Assembly (NCBI RefSeq): GCF_902809835.1
Contig: NZ_CADDWM010000014.1
Span: 62,001-126,000 of the forward strand
Direction: 5' to 3'
Source of the DNA: Agromyces sp. Marseille-P2726
Lineage (GTDB): Bacteria; Actinomycetota; Actinomycetes; Actinomycetales; Microbacteriaceae
DNA: 64,000 nucleotides
The position numbers were made by a program, and so were the translations under genes. The notes beneath the pieces were generated by a model, which was not told where the DNA came from, did not search any database, and saw only the letters and a program-made list of their open reading frames with translations. Shown in pieces: positions 26,201-33,441 of the stretch. Position 1 is the first letter of the stretch, and every line of letters begins with the position of its first letter.

Positions 26201-26682
26201 TCCGCGAGGGCGAGGCTCGTGCGCGCGGCGAGCTCACCCATCCGCGCGACCGTCGCGGGAGAGAGGTACGCACCGCCCGTGAGCGTGCCGCCGTCGAGGT
26301 GCTCGATCATGCGGATGCGGAGCGAGCCAACGCTGGTGGCGGCGACGATCGACCGGGGAAGTCCCGCGGCATCCGTCGTCGTGGTCGCGACTCGCAGTGC
26401 GGGCGCGCTTTCGGCGACGCGGGCGGCGGCCTCCTCCTGTGCGGCGAGTTCCGCGGCCGTGAATGCGGGGTTCGTGATCTTGACCACGCCGGCGACGGAG
26501 CCGTCGACCATCGCCAGGAAGTTCTGGTCCTGCTGGCTGCCGAGGGGCGAGAGTTCGGCGTCGACCCCCCAGTGCTCGCGCATGATCGACGCGACCTCGT
26601 CGTCGGGCAGGTTCGGCGCCGGCAGCTCTCCGGCTCCGAAGAAGTCGAACCCCCGAACGCCCGCTTCGTGCTGTTGCGACAT
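23260..26682 (-). CDS. Phosphotransferase-aminotransferase (class III) fusion carrying in-frame repeats
   Basis: 1140 aa. Residues ~30-345 are an APH/homoserine-kinase-like domain with VHLDLTDDNVV (catalytic loop) and GIIDFGDVTRS (metal-binding Asp). Residues ~511-650 form a beta-rich middle segment. Residues ~715-1140 are a class III PLP aminotransferase with TVFLVNSGSEATDLAIRIA, ILEAYHGW, AIADEVQAGYGR and AVAKAAGNGYPLG (PLP Lys). The order matches known actinobacterial kinase-aminotransferase fusions related to phosphoethanolamine/hydroxylysine phospho-lyases. Both linkers (about 354-511 and 651-714) consist of translated tandem repeats, which makes the protein about 200 residues longer than it need be. 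AAGGAGAGG precedes the ATG. Confidence 0.85.
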   Translation of the reverse strand: MSQQHEAGVRGFDFFGAGELPAPNLPDDEVASIMREHWGVDAELSPLGSQQDQNFLAMVDGSVAGVVKITNPAFTAAELAAQEEAAARVAESAPALRVATTTTDAAGLPRSIVAATSVGSLRIRMIEHLDGGTLTGGAYLSPATVARMGELAARTSLALADFDHEGLDRVLQWDPRHADRVVELLAPQHPDPVRRKQVEDAATAVWARLATVASALPLQAVHLDLTDDNVVCTTARGIRIPDGIIDFGDVTRSWAVGELTITVSSVLHHAGAEPVSVIPAIRAFHALRPLSAEEVVAIWPIVVLRAAVLVVSGEHQLRVDGGENAYAARGIEREWRIFEQAVSVPTEVMTGVIADALGIAPAGRVGPGEAATGGRVGPGEAATGGRVGPGEAPTGGRVGPGEAGPESRPDAQASRYASPPASLLDERVTAGPVSRPDAQASRYASPPASLLDERVTAEPESRPDAQASRYASPPAALLDERVTVGPVSRPDAEASRYTSPPASLLDERVTARAVRLDVSITSDDVDAGAWLDPGLEERLALAALDAGASVAWLDRGTPRLSASRTLATESPATVPTGVDVWFAEPQHLAAPDGVGLVIEAADGATIIDGHMLARTRHRIRIEVTRGLRVPHLVRPEYAAGWLGVSMNPAGLLGLDTRPASPGATRPPEAASPGATRPPGAATPGATRPPGAATPVTTRPPGAASPGATRPPRADAAALIDRRGRAFAEVQEHYYEAPPRIERGWREHLVDTDGRTYLDMVNNVTPLGHGHPRLAAAVAKQLRALNTNSRFNYGAVVEFSERLAALLPDPLGTVFLVNSGSEATDLAIRIALAATRRRDVVSILEAYHGWTSASDAVSTSIADNPNALTSRPEWVHVVDPPNPFRGRHRGTDAARYAPEAADRIRELAASGTPPAAFIAETFFGNAGGIPLPDGYLAEVYAAVREAGGLAIADEVQAGYGRLGEWFWGFEQQGVVPDIVAVAKAAGNGYPLGAVVTTREIAARFRTQGSFFSSTGGSPASSAAGLAVLDAFREERLQQSAAEGGAHLKGRLARLAPRHPLIGAVHGLGLYLGVEFVRDRETLEPAPEEPGAICARLLELGVVMHPPGDHRNVLKVKPPLCIDRASADFFVDTLDRVLTEGW
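24554..24730 (+). repeat. In-frame 33-bp tandem array in the fusion gene (linker 2)
   Basis: Five copies of GGTCGAGTAGCGCCCGGCG-type units at 33-bp spacing (24554, 24587, 24620, 24653, 24686), closing with GACGCGTATCGAGACC. On the coding (minus) strand it reads as ATRPPGAASPG repeats and keeps frame. Confidence 0.9.
25154..25600 (+). repeat. In-frame compound array in the fusion gene (linker 1)
   Basis: Four copies at 81-bp spacing (CGTCGAG at 25164, 25245, 25326, 25407; 27 codons each) carry both ends of the dispersed repeat. They are followed by four inverted short units at 33-bp spacing (GGGCCCTAC at 25483-25582). On the minus strand it encodes RPDAQASRYASPPASLLDER-type and GRVGPGEAATG-type repeats without a stop. 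Confidence 0.9.
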
Positions 26683-26733
26683 CCGCGCCCCTCTCCTTGT
26701 CGACCCTAGCCAGCGCTGCGGCCGATGCGCCGA

Positions 26734-27762
26734 TCAGCCGGCGCCGAGCTCCTCGCGGATTCGGCGCAGGTCCTCCATGAGCGACCCCACGAGGATCCAG
26801 TGGCCCGACGCGGGCGGCTTCACGACGAGGGCCGAGGTGAGGGCCGGCGTCTCCGAGGTCAACGGCTCGGGTTCGGGGTCGGCGACCCGAACGGCGAGTC
26901 GCACGTCGTGGGCGGCGCGTCGCAACTGCTCGGCGATCGCGCGCACCGTCGGCTCGGCCGCGAGGGTGTCGTCGTAGTGATCGGCGAACGCCCTCGTCAT
27001 GCCGATCACCTGCGTCACGATCGGGCTCAGCTGCCCGAGCAGGTCGCGCAGTGCCGCGAGCTCATCGCGATGCGCCGATCTCCTCGGGTTCAGGGTGAGG
27101 GACTCCTCGCCTTCCGCGATCGCGCTGTCGGCGGCATCCCGCATCGGCCGCAACAGCCGGACCTCGATGAGCAGGCTCTCGATGTCCGCTGGGCGCTGCT
27201 TCCGCTCGAGCGCGTCGGCGAGGCGATCGAGGGATGCCGCGAGCTCTCCGCCGAGCAGGGCGAGCTTGTCGCGAGCCGGCGCGACCGCCACCGGGGGCAC
27301 GATGAGGGCGTTCACGATGATGCCGATCGCAGCGCCGATGAGCGTCTCGACCACGCGGGAGAGTGCGTACTCGGGGGAGGAGGCGCCGAGGGCGAGCACC
27401 AGCATCGCGCTGATGGCGACCTGGTTCGCCGTGCCCGCGGTCATCTTCAGCGCCCATGCGACGAGCATGGCGACGAGGATCGCGAGGAGGATGACCCACG
27501 TGCTCTGGCCGAGCGGCAGCGAGATCGCCGTGGCGATCAGCACCCCGAGGATCACGCCGATCGATCGCTCGATCGCCTTGGCGAGCGACTGGTTGACGCT
27601 CGGCTGCACCACGAGCAGCGCCGCGATGGCCGCGAACACCGGGGGTTGGCCCTGGGCGACGAGGCTCGCCACGAGCCAGGCGGCCGCGGTTGCCACGGCG
27701 GACTTCAGCACCTGGAGGATCGGCGCTCGCTTCGCGGCGCGGAACGTCGAGGTGATCCTCAT
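26734..27762 (-). CDS. FUSC-family (aromatic-acid-exporter-like) membrane protein
   Basis: 342 aa. The N-terminal half has about six membrane helices with AAAWLVASLVAQGQPPVFAA, LLVVQPSVNQSLAKAIERS and GVILGVLIATAISLPLG, the conserved FUSC/ArAE half-module. The C-terminal half is a soluble helical domain (LALLGGELAASLDRLADALE, then RLLRPMRDAADSAIAEG). Likely efflux of small organic acids, or unknown. TAGCCT 6 nt before the ATG indicates a leaderless transcript. Confidence 0.85.
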   Translation of the reverse strand: MRITSTFRAAKRAPILQVLKSAVATAAAWLVASLVAQGQPPVFAAIAALLVVQPSVNQSLAKAIERSIGVILGVLIATAISLPLGQSTWVILLAILVAMLVAWALKMTAGTANQVAISAMLVLALGASSPEYALSRVVETLIGAAIGIIVNALIVPPVAVAPARDKLALLGGELAASLDRLADALERKQRPADIESLLIEVRLLRPMRDAADSAIAEGEESLTLNPRRSAHRDELAALRDLLGQLSPIVTQVIGMTRAFADHYDDTLAAEPTVRAIAEQLRRAAHDVRLAVRVADPEPEPLTSETPALTSALVVKPPASGHWILVGSLMEDLRRIREELGAG

Positions 27763-27768
27763 GCGCCA

Positions 27769-27774
27769 AGGCTA
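27769..27774 (-). promoter_or_regulatory. -10 element TAGCCT of the FUSC gene
   Basis: TAGCCT, 6 nt, ATG at 27762. Confidence 0.45.
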
Positions 27775-27853
27775 ATCGCGGACCCGTGGTGGAGGAGCGA
27801 CGGCTGCGGGGCCCAGGAGCGCGCCCGGCTCGGGCGGCCACGGGCCGAGACCC

Positions 27854-28504
27854 TCAGCCGAGACTCGTGAGTGCCTCCTCGATCGTGTCATCACCCGACA
27901 CGAGATCGAACTGCACCCGGCTCGCAGCGCCCGTCTCGAGCAGGGCCGCGATCGTGGCCGCGACGTCCGCTCGGGGAATGCGCCCATACGGCACGGATTC
28001 GGCCGCCCGGATGCGTCGGGTGCCCTCGTCGTTCGTCAGCGACCCGGGCCGCACGATCGTCCAGTCGAGGTCGCGGCCGCGCACCGAGGCATCCGCTTCG
28101 CTCTTGGCCCGCAGGTACTGCTGGAAGACGTCGTCGGATGCCGGGTCGAACCGGTCGGCATTCATCGCGGAGATGACGACCAGGCGCGGCGCCCCCGCCG
28201 CCTCCGCCGCGTCCGCGAGCAGGATCGCGGCGTCGCGATCGACGGTGAACTTGCGAGCCGCACCGCTGCCCGGTCCGGCCCCGGCCGCGAAGACCGCGGC
28301 ATCCGCGTTCTTCAGCACCTGGCCGACCTCGTCGACGGATGCCTCCTCGAGATCGAGGACGACGGCGACCGCGCCCGTTGCGTCGACGTCGCTGCGGTGG
28401 TCGGGATTGCGGATGATGGCGACCGGCTCGTGGCCGGCCTCGGCGAGCATCCGTTCGAGGATGAGGGCGATCTTGCCGTGGCCTCCGGCGATGACGATAC
28501 GCAT
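27854..28504 (-). CDS. NAD(P)-binding SDR-like protein (atypical/NmrA-type)
   Basis: 216 aa. The Rossmann N-terminus MRIVIAGGHGKIALILERML uses GGxGKIA, typical of atypical SDRs, followed by AVVLDLEEASVDEVGQVL, ADAAVFAAGAGPGSG and LVVISAMNADRF. It lacks a clear YxxxK pair, so an NADPH-sensing or isomerase role is as likely as a reductase role. The start at 28504 is chosen because the nucleotide-binding strand begins there. Divergent from hsp20, with the heat-shock operators between them. Confidence 0.82.
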   Translation of the reverse strand: MRIVIAGGHGKIALILERMLAEAGHEPVAIIRNPDHRSDVDATGAVAVVLDLEEASVDEVGQVLKNADAAVFAAGAGPGSGAARKFTVDRDAAILLADAAEAAGAPRLVVISAMNADRFDPASDDVFQQYLRAKSEADASVRGRDLDWTIVRPGSLTNDEGTRRIRAAESVPYGRIPRADVAATIAALLETGAASRVQFDLVSGDDTIEEALTSLG

Positions 28505-28566
28505 CGATCCAGTCAACGCGGCCGTTCCGGAAGGCGCAAGGGCCGGAGAAATGGGACAGATCACAC

Positions 28567-28593
28567 TTGGCACTCTCCCCTTGAGAGTGCTAA
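28567..28593 (+). promoter_or_regulatory. CIRCE element (HrcA operator) overlapping the hsp20 promoter
   Basis: TTGGCACTC-N9-GAGTGCTAA. The arms match the CIRCE consensus TTAGCACTC-N9-GAGTGCTAA with a single change. A -35 TTGGCA (28567-28572) and a -10 TAATCT (28591-28596) spaced 18 bp overlap it, so bound HrcA would block the promoter. Confidence 0.85.
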
Positions 28594-28602
28594 TCTGGGG
28601 GT

Positions 28603-28625
28603 AGTTGAGTCAGACAGACTCAACT
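28603..28625 (+). promoter_or_regulatory. HAIR-like element (HspR operator) in the hsp20 leader
   Basis: AGTTGAGT-N7-ACTCAACT, a perfect inverted repeat with 8-bp arms. It matches the HAIR pattern CTTGAGT-N7-ACTCAAG except for the outer C/G pair. It sits just after the -10, over the expected transcription start. Confidence 0.7.
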
Positions 28626-28668
28626 CTCAGAGCGAAAGGCCGAAGACGGCCAAGAGGAAGGAGAAGCC

Positions 28669-29112
28669 ATGGCCATGTACTGGGATCCGTTCCGTGAGCT
28701 CGACCGCCTCGCTGCGGGCATGCTCGACTCGAGGCAGGGGCCTCGGGTGATGCCGATCGACCTGCACCGAGACGGTGACCACTACGTGCTCTCGGCTGAC
28801 CTGCCGGGCGTCGACCCGGGCTCGGTCGACGTCGATGTCGACGGGCAGCTGCTCACCATCCGCGCCGAGCGCACGCTGCGCTCGAATGAGGATGTGCAGT
28901 GGCTGGCACACGAGCGGCCGAGCGGTTCGTTCCTTCGCCAGCTCACCCTCGGCGAGGGTCTCGACACGGCGGCCATCAGCGCGCACTACGAGAACGGCGT
29001 GCTGAGCGTGGTCATCCCCGTGAGCGAGAAGGCGAAGCCCCGCAAGGTCGAGGTGCAGACCGTCGCGGCCAAGTCCGAGAACCCTCAGGTCACCAGCGGC
29101 GCGTCGAGCTGA
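28669..29112 (+). CDS. Hsp20/alpha-crystallin small heat-shock protein
   Basis: 147 aa. N-terminal MYWDPFRELDRLAAGML, then the alpha-crystallin domain MPIDLHRDGDHYVLSADLPG, VDVDGQLLTIRAERT, SFLRQLTLGEGLDTAAISAH and YENGVLSVVIPVSEKAKPRK with the GVL signature. An ATP-independent holdase in the cytosol. AAGGAG precedes the ATG closely. The upstream region carries both a CIRCE and a HAIR-like palindrome, so it is probably repressed by both HrcA and HspR until heat or proteotoxic stress. Confidence 0.95.
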   Translation: MAMYWDPFRELDRLAAGMLDSRQGPRVMPIDLHRDGDHYVLSADLPGVDPGSVDVDVDGQLLTIRAERTLRSNEDVQWLAHERPSGSFLRQLTLGEGLDTAAISAHYENGVLSVVIPVSEKAKPRKVEVQTVAAKSENPQVTSGASS

Positions 29113-29167
29113 CGCCCTTCCGATCCGAGCCCGCACCGCCACTCGGCGGGGCGGGCTCCGTCGCGTT

Positions 29168-29305
29168 GTCGAGATGCGGATCTCGAGTCGCATCCGCCTC
29201 CGGCGGGCGCTCCTCGATCAGCAGGGATGCGGATCTCGAGACGCGTCCGCCTCCGGCGGGCGCTCCTCGATCAGCAGGGATGCGGATCTCGAGACGCGTC
29301 CGCCA
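29168..29305 (-). repeat. Intergenic 53-bp tandem array of the dispersed repeat
   Basis: ATGCGGATCTCGAG recurs at 29174, 29227 and 29280 (53-bp period) with CGCCTCCGGCGGGCGC and CTCCTCGATCAGCA between. 53 is not a multiple of three, and the array lies outside any supported gene, between hsp20 and the DUF885 gene. Confidence 0.85.
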
Positions 29306-29348
29306 ACGGTATCGAACGGCCCGTGCCGACGGCGTCGGAGGCCGGCGC

Positions 29349-29354
29349 TACCGT
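29349..29354 (+). promoter_or_regulatory. -10 element TACCGT of the DUF885 gene
   Basis: TACCGT, 7 nt, ATG at 29362. Confidence 0.4.
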
Positions 29355-29361
29355 GGTGCGC

Positions 29362-31047
29362 ATGACGTCGCTCTCGAACGATCTCGACCGACTCGGCACG
29401 GTGTTCTGGGAGTGGCGCGATGCCACCTCGTTCCGCACGTCCGACGACATCCCGCGCGTCGAGCGTCCGGCGGGTTGGCTGCCTCGCTTCGATCGCACGT
29501 CGGTCGAGCAGTTCCGCGTGGCGCTCGGTGAGTTCGCCGCGCGCTGGCGCGCGATCGGCGGCGCGAGCGGCCTCTCCGCCCTGCCCATCGAGGCGCAGGT
29601 CGACCACCGGCTGCTCGGTGCAGCGATGGCGCGCGTGCACTGGGAGCTCGACGTGCTTCGCAACCACGAGCGCGACGCCGTCTTCCTCACCTCGCAGGTC
29701 ATCGGTCCGTGGTACGATCTGCTGCTGCCGCCGCCCCCGTTCGACGCGCGGCGCCAGGCCGAGCTCGTCCGCGTGCTCGAGGCCGTGCCCGCGGCGGTCG
29801 ATCAGGCGGTCGCCAATCTCGAGCACGGGGGCGTCGCGACGCTCGCCCGGGTGGCCGCGGCCGATCTCGACGGCATCTCGGGGCGGCTCGTGCGCTCGGT
29901 CGCGCAGGTCGCCCCGCTGACGGATGCCGCGACCGCCGCCGCACTCGCCGCGGCGCAGCCCGACGCGAGCGACGCGCTCGAGCGGTTCCGGGGGTGGCTC
30001 GCGGCATCCGCCGACCGCCTCGGTCCCGACGTCGTCGTCGGACGCGACGCTTTCGTCTGATACCTCCGCCATGTCGCGCTCGTCACCGCCGAGCCCGAGG
30101 AGCTCGTGCGCGCCGCCCTCCAAGACCACCACCGTGCCGTCGTCGGCGAGGCGGTGACCCGCGCGACCGCCCGTGCCCACGGCGTGCCCGACCTGCCGCG
30201 CGCCGTCGACGCCGTCGCACAGATCGGCGTGGAGTTCGTTCGCGAGGCCGAGGTGCGCGAGTTCTTCGAGGCATCCGACCTGCTCAGCCAGCCCGAATCG
30301 CTGCGCCACTACCGGTTCGCACCGACGCCCGCCTACCTCGAGCCGCTCGCGTTCCTCGGCGTGAACGACGACCTCACGAGCATCCGCCGACGCGACGAGG
30401 ACTCGACGCACTACGTGCCGGTGCCGGGCCCCGACCTGCCGTACTTCGACGCGGCGAACGCCCGCGACCCGCGGCTCGGCATCATCCACGAGGGCGTGCA
30501 CAGCCAGCAGCTCGCCCTGTCGTGGGCGCATCCGAACCCGATGCGGCGTCACTTCATCGACTCGGTCGCGAACGAGGGCATCGCGCACTACAACGAAGAG
30601 CTCGCACTCACGGCCGGGCTCTTCGCCGACGCGCCGCACTCCCGGGCGATCGTGCACAACTTCATGCGGCTGCGCGCCCTGCGCGTGATCGTCGACGTGA
30701 ACCTCGCGACCGGCGTCTTCAGTCGTTCCCAAGCGGTCGACTTCTTCGTCGAGTCCGTGCCCATGGATGCCGAGACCGCGTCGGAGGAGACGTCGTACTA
30801 CGTGGCGACGCCGGGCCTCGCGATGTCGTACCACGTCGGCAAGCAGGAGGTGCAGCGATTGTTCTCGGATGCCGCGACCGCGGCCGCGACATCCGGTGCC
30901 CCGTTCTCGGTCCGCGACTTCCACGATCACGTGTGGCGCAACGGGAATGTGCCGATGTCGCTGCAACGGTGGGAGCTGCTGGGCGACCGCTCAGACGTGG
31001 ACGCGCTCGACGCGGCCGGCCCGTGGTGGCAGGCGGTGCTCGCCTGA
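29362..31047 (+). pseudogene. DUF885-family putative metallopeptidase interrupted by an in-frame TGA
   Basis: One reading frame of 561 codons with a single TGA at 30058-30060 and intact homology on both sides. It reads GRDAFV, stop, YLRHVALVTAEPEELV, the place where DUF885 proteins normally have a Trp before YL, so TGG to TGA is the simplest explanation. The C-terminal part keeps GIIHEGVHSQQLALSW (HExxH-like, about residue 375) and NEGIAHYNEEL, the predicted metal site. No frameshift is needed. Termination at 30058 would remove the active site; re-initiation at the GTG at 30106 would give a 313-aa C-terminal protein. Recent decay, sequencing error or readthrough are the options. Confidence 0.8.
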
Positions 31048-31086
31048 GGCCTCGGAGTCCTCCCGCGGCCGGCGGCTGCCGGCGAG

Positions 31087-31731
31087 TCAGGCCGTGTCGC
31101 TCGTGCTGCGCCAGCCGACCTCGGCGCCGATGCCGAAGTAGTGCCGGAAGCTGTAGATCGTCGGATGCCACGACCGCGGGTCCACGTGGTCGGTGCCGGG
31201 CACCACGATCGCGGGGTCGGCGTGCACGCGCACGACCTCGGCCTCGACCATGAGGTACTCCCCGAGGCCCCGGGTCGCACGCCGCACCTCGGCCTCGAAC
31301 TGGAGCCGGCACTCTCGCACTCGCGGTGGCGCGACGAGGTCGGACGCCTGGAAGCTGAGGCCCGAGACCTCGAGCTTGTCGGAGGCGTGCCGGTACGCTC
31401 GCGCCTTGGCGGGAGGCACGGGGTGGCGACCCGTGACCTCGGCGAGTCGCTCCACGGCCGGCCACAGCTCGGGATGCGGAAAGCTCACCGTGAGTTCGGG
31501 ACGCTCGAGCACGTTCTGCGAACTCAGGCCGTCGGTTTCGAGGCCGAGCACGAGCATCTGCCCGAGCGCCCAGTACGACGACGCGGGTGCCAGGTTGAAC
31601 GTGCCGTCGGCGTTCACCGTCGTCACGAGGAAGACGGGCGTGCCCACGTAGAGCACCTTCGGCCGGATCACGACGTGGGTCGGATCGGCGTCGCGCACGC
31701 GGTCGGCGTCGCGGTCTGCGCCGGGGCTCAC
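31087..31731 (-). CDS. Flavin reductase-like (FMN-binding split barrel) protein
   Basis: 214 aa. LYVGTPVFLVTTVNADGTFN, LAPASSYWALGQMLVLGLE and SSQNVLERPELTVSFPHPE are the flavin-reductase-family core; QFEAEVRRATRGLGEYLMVE and VRVHADPAIVV complete the barrel. Possibly supplies reduced flavin or acts on a small substrate. The GTG start at 31731 overlaps the nitronate monooxygenase stop (GTGA), so the two are co-translated and probably functionally linked, both being flavoproteins. Confidence 0.85.
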   Translation of the reverse strand: MSPGADRDADRVRDADPTHVVIRPKVLYVGTPVFLVTTVNADGTFNLAPASSYWALGQMLVLGLETDGLSSQNVLERPELTVSFPHPELWPAVERLAEVTGRHPVPPAKARAYRHASDKLEVSGLSFQASDLVAPPRVRECRLQFEAEVRRATRGLGEYLMVEAEVVRVHADPAIVVPGTDHVDPRSWHPTIYSFRHYFGIGAEVGWRSTSDTA

Positions 31732-32834
31732 GCGGGCACTCCGGCGACGAGCTCGGCGAAGACGTCGGATGCCTCGTCGTGCACGGCGAGGGGAGCCGAC
31801 TGCCCGAGCCAGAGCGACTGGAGCTCGCCGAGGTTGCGGCGACCGGCTTCGATACGGAATCGCCCCGTCAGCCAGTTCTGCACCGGGAACGGCGCAATGG
31901 CGCCGCCCTGCTCGATCGACCGCACCGCACGGTTCGCCGCGCCTCTCGACAGGCGTCCGCTCATCGCGCGGGTGAGCACGGTGTCGTGTGCGGGCGTCGA
32001 GGCGATGGCGTTGCGGTGGGCGTCGTTCGCAGCGGACTGCCGGGTGCGCAGGAATGCCGTGCCCACTTGCACCGCGCTCGCACCGAGCGCGAAGGCGGCG
32101 GCGACGCCACGACGGTCGGCGATGCCGCCACCGGCGATCACGGGAACGTCGACCGCGTCGACGACCTGTGGAATGAGCGAGATGGAGCCGACGAGCGCGG
32201 ACTCGGCCGGCCGCAGGAACGACACCCGGTGACCGGCCGCCTCGAGCCCGGTGGCGACGATCGCGTCGACGCCGCCCGCCTGCAGGGCGATGGCCTCGTC
32301 GACCGACGTGGCGGTTCCGACGAGCAGGATGCCGCGTTCACGAGCGCTCGCCACGACCTCGGCGGGCGGCACCCCGAAGACGAAGCTCGCCACGGCGGGT
32401 TGCGCCTGGAGCACGGCCGACCACTGCTCGTCGAACGAGGGCAGGTAGCGTTCCGGCGGCGTGGGCACCGGCAGGTCGAGCTCCTCGAAGAACCCCCGCA
32501 GTGCCGAGACGGCATCGTCGAAGCTGGCCGGCTTGGCCGGTGGTCGAGTGGCGCCGCCCGTGGGGCGACGCGTATCGAAACCCTCGCCGTCCATCTCCAG
32601 CGGCAGCCAGAGATTGAGCGCGAACGGTCGGCGGGTTGCGGCGCGCAACTCCGTGGCGGTCTCGGCGATCCGGGCGGCGTCGTAACCGTACAGCCCGTAG
32701 GAGCCGAGTCCGCCGAGCTCGCTGACGGCCGCCGTCAGCTCGACCGACGAGAGACCGCCGAACGGGCCGAGCACGATCGGATGTCGGATGCCGAGCGCCG
32801 TCGTCAATCGTTCCGCCACGTCATGCTCCGACAC
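31728..32834 (-). CDS. Nitronate monooxygenase-like FMN enzyme with a repeat insertion
   Basis: 368 aa. TIM-barrel 2-nitropropane dioxygenase family: IRHPIVLGPFGGLSSVELTA, LGGLGSYGLYG, PFALNLWLPL, GVDAIVATGLEAAGH (phosphate-binding region), VPVIAGGGIADRRGVAAAFA and GASAVQVGTAFLRT. A 14-codon segment (GFDTRRPTGGATRP, about residues 85-98) is a translated single copy of the dispersed repeat inserted in a loop. The GTG start follows GGGAG by 7 nt. It is the second gene of a likely operon: zinc-ribbon microprotein, this enzyme, flavin reductase. Confidence 0.87.
   Translation of the reverse strand: MSEHDVAERLTTALGIRHPIVLGPFGGLSSVELTAAVSELGGLGSYGLYGYDAARIAETATELRAATRRPFALNLWLPLEMDGEGFDTRRPTGGATRPPAKPASFDDAVSALRGFFEELDLPVPTPPERYLPSFDEQWSAVLQAQPAVASFVFGVPPAEVVASARERGILLVGTATSVDEAIALQAGGVDAIVATGLEAAGHRVSFLRPAESALVGSISLIPQVVDAVDVPVIAGGGIADRRGVAAAFALGASAVQVGTAFLRTRQSAANDAHRNAIASTPAHDTVLTRAMSGRLSRGAANRAVRSIEQGGAIAPFPVQNWLTGRFRIEAGRRNLGELQSLWLGQSAPLAVHDEASDVFAELVAGVPA
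32537..32579 (+). repeat. Single in-frame copy of the dispersed repeat inside the nitronate monooxygenase gene
   Basis: GGTGGTCGAGTGGCGCCGCC, then CGTGGGGCGACGCGTATCG and AAACC. It has the same ends and central hairpin as the other copies with three or four changes. Read on the minus strand it is open and in frame. Confidence 0.85.
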
Positions 32835-32837
32835 GTC

Positions 32838-32984
32838 TTACTCCCTGTTCCGCGGGGTTCCGCACCTCCAGCACGGTCCCTCGCCCTCGATCAGCGCGCC
32901 GCATTCGTCGCAGACGCTGGCGATCCAGCAGACGGCGTCGCCTGGCAGTTCATCCTCGTCCCATTCGGGGGTCGATGCGGTCAC
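32838..32984 (-). CDS. Zinc-ribbon microprotein, 48 aa
   Basis: GTG at 32984 to TAA at 32838. The translation starts MTASTPEWDEDELPGD and continues with CDECGALIEGEGPCWRCG then TPRNRE: two CxxC knuckles 12 residues apart, a rubredoxin-like/treble-clef zinc ribbon. It sits 4 bp upstream of the nitronate monooxygenase start, in the same direction, and its final codons (AGGGAG) supply that gene's ribosome-binding site, which argues for translational coupling. No strong ribosome-binding site is seen before its own GTG. Could be a metal-binding adaptor; function unknown. Confidence 0.6.
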   Translation of the reverse strand: MTASTPEWDEDELPGDAVCWIASVCDECGALIEGEGPCWRCGTPRNRE

Positions 32985-33018
32985 TGTGACGCACCGACCC
33001 CTGCTTGCGGCATCCGCC

Positions 33019-33441
33019 TCATCGCTCGAGGATCACCTCGTTCGAATCGTCGATCGGCGCCGACGTGTGCTCGTGCACGATCCGCCAGTCGTGCCCGTGC
33101 CGGATGAGCACCCAGGTGAGGCGGTTCGTCATCGCCCGCTGGGGCACGCCGTCGGCCGTCGCTGCGTACCCGATGAATCCATGCGCGACGATGACGTCGC
33201 CCGATCCGACCGCGCGCACGTCATCGAAGGTGACCACGACCTGTTCTGGGCCCACCGACTCGAACCACGCCTCGACGGCGCGGCGCCACTCGGTGCTGCC
33301 GTCGTACGACCAGGTGGTCCACAGGTCGAAGACCCTCGCGCCGGGATCGTAGAGCGACATGAACCCGTCGAGGTCGAGGGCGGCTGCCGACGCCATGTAG
33401 GCGTCGGCGACGTGCTTCGCGATGCGCGTCGGGTCATCCAT
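33019..33441 (-). CDS. SnoaL/NTF2-like protein
   Basis: 140 aa. Cone-shaped alpha+beta fold pattern: helix HVADAYMASAAALDLDGFMS, LYDPGARVFDLWTTW, strand VVVTFDDVRAVGSGDVIVAH and the final RLTWVLIRHGHDWRIVHEHT with the typical W-I-V-H-E-H ending of the SnoaL-3/DUF4440-like group. No catalytic residues can be assigned. AGAGGAC precedes the ATG at 33441. Confidence 0.82.
   Translation of the reverse strand: MDDPTRIAKHVADAYMASAAALDLDGFMSLYDPGARVFDLWTTWSYDGSTEWRRAVEAWFESVGPEQVVVTFDDVRAVGSGDVIVAHGFIGYAATADGVPQRAMTNRLTWVLIRHGHDWRIVHEHTSAPIDDSNEVILER

Noticed and set aside
22504-26977. 889- and 712-aa plus-strand ORFs opposite the fusion gene
   Set aside because: They are antisense to recognisable kinase and aminotransferase domains, and their repeats are just the other strand of the arrays.
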